6,733 bases of DNA from Rickettsiales bacterium (GTDB lineage: Bacteria; Pseudomonadota; Alphaproteobacteria; Rickettsiales; UBA3002): the NCBI GenBank assembly GCA_021300075.1, contig JAJTIB010000128.1, positions 1 through 6,733 on the forward strand, written 5' to 3'. The notes under the pieces were generated by a model. The model saw only the letters and a list, made by a program, of their open reading frames with translations. It was not told the origin of the DNA and did no database searches. The position numbers and the translations under genes are program-made. Shown in pieces: positions 6,440 through 6,733 of the stretch. The first letter of the stretch is position 1. The number at the start of each line of letters is the position of its first letter.

Positions 6440-6478
6440 GGTTCCAAGGTCTAGAACCTATTGGGACACTTACGGCTT
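6440..6478. promoter_or_regulatory. Divergent control region between the restriction operon and the serine recombinase gene
   Basis: Only 39 bp separate the two divergent starts as called. The gap is dense in dyads: GGTTC (6440-6444) with GAACC (6454-6458), AGGT (6447-6450) with ACCT (6456-6459), a central CTAG (6451-6454), and CCAA (6444-6447) with TTGG (6461-6464). A candidate -35 for the operon, TTGCCA on the minus strand at 6480-6485, overlaps the recombinase start; the matching -10 is poor. A TTGACT at 6414-6419 could be a -35 for the recombinase, again with a weak -10. Resolvases commonly bind sites overlapping their own promoter, so this gap is the natural place for an operator or crossover site. 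That is inference. Confidence 0.35.
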
Positions 6479-6733
6479 ATGGCAATCATCGGATACGCCC
6501 GCGTTAGCTCGGTTGGGCAGAGCCTCGACGTTCAGCTTGAGCAGCTTAAGGCTGGCGGGTGCGAGAAGGTCTTCTCTGAGAAGATCACCGGAACCACCAC
6601 GAAGGGGCGCAGTCAGCTTGCCCTCGCACTGGACTACGTTCGCGAGGGTGACGTTCTGGTGGTCACACGCATGGACCGCCTGTCCCGATCGCTCACAGAC
6701 CTGAGGCTCACGGTCGATCAGCTTACCGCTAAG
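6479..6733 (+). CDS. Serine recombinase (resolvase/invertase family), 5' part, cut by window end
   Basis: The first 85 codons of a serine site-specific recombinase are present and the frame is open to the window edge. It starts MAIIGYARVSSVGQSLDVQL, with the YARVS motif placing the nucleophilic serine at residue 10. Further conserved marks are the EKITGTT segment (36-42), the GDVLVVTRMDRLSRS segment (58-72) with its DRLSR core, and the following helix. All belong to the catalytic domain; the C-terminal helix-turn-helix would lie beyond the window. Relatives of about 180-200 residues resolve transposon cointegrates or invert short DNA segments. No strong Shine-Dalgarno is visible; GGGA at 6463-6466 is 12 nt from the ATG. 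It is transcribed away from the restriction operon. Whether it is resolvase, invertase or the marker of a larger transposon cannot be decided here. Confidence 0.9.
   Translation, partial: MAIIGYARVSSVGQSLDVQLEQLKAGGCEKVFSEKITGTTTKGRSQLALALDYVREGDVLVVTRMDRLSRSLTDLRLTVDQLTAK

Noticed and set aside
1..6733. CRISPR array, complete tRNA or rRNA gene
   Set aside because: No regularly spaced repeat series and no full cloverleaf or rRNA-like sequence was seen.

Overview
The window looks like accessory DNA (genomic island or plasmid) from a GC-rich proteobacterium, probably an alphaproteobacterium. That reading rests on the high GC content, the integrase type and the ExoZ-like acyltransferase; no single marker fixes a genus. 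It holds five recognisable genes and one gene remnant. Recombinase genes lie at both ends: a broken tyrosine integrase on the left and the start of a serine recombinase on the right.

Left part (1-1938). A GC-rich integrase remnant keeps only its N-terminal arm and overlaps by 4 nt the start of a membrane acyltransferase-3 gene, likely to modify a surface polysaccharide. About 400 bp of non-coding DNA follows. It carries copies of an 11-bp repeat (CTGAGGCCCAT) that also sits at the start of the integrase remnant, a short hairpin with a T-run, and a stretch resembling the 3' end of a tRNA or tmRNA ending in CCA on the minus strand. Together these suggest an old attachment or recombination zone.

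Right part (1939-6439, minus strand). A tightly coupled three-gene operon reads right to left: (1) a 765-residue protein joining an N-terminal PD-(D/E)XK nuclease domain of the HsdR-N type to an N6-adenine methyltransferase; (2) a two-TRD specificity subunit; (3) a 263-residue protein of unknown function ending in a HEPN-type RNxxxH motif. The stop and start codons overlap at both junctions. There is no gene for a type I HsdR translocase here, so the layout resembles type IIB (BcgI-like) systems with fused cleavage and modification. The HEPN-like third gene recalls the PrrC arrangement, in which an RNase guards a restriction system.

Far right (6440-6733). A 39-bp divergent gap rich in small dyad symmetries separates the operon from a serine recombinase gene cut off by the window end. 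Taken together this is probably a mobile defence island: surface modification, DNA restriction-modification and a possible RNA-cleaving fallback, next to recombination functions. The combined defence role is inference.
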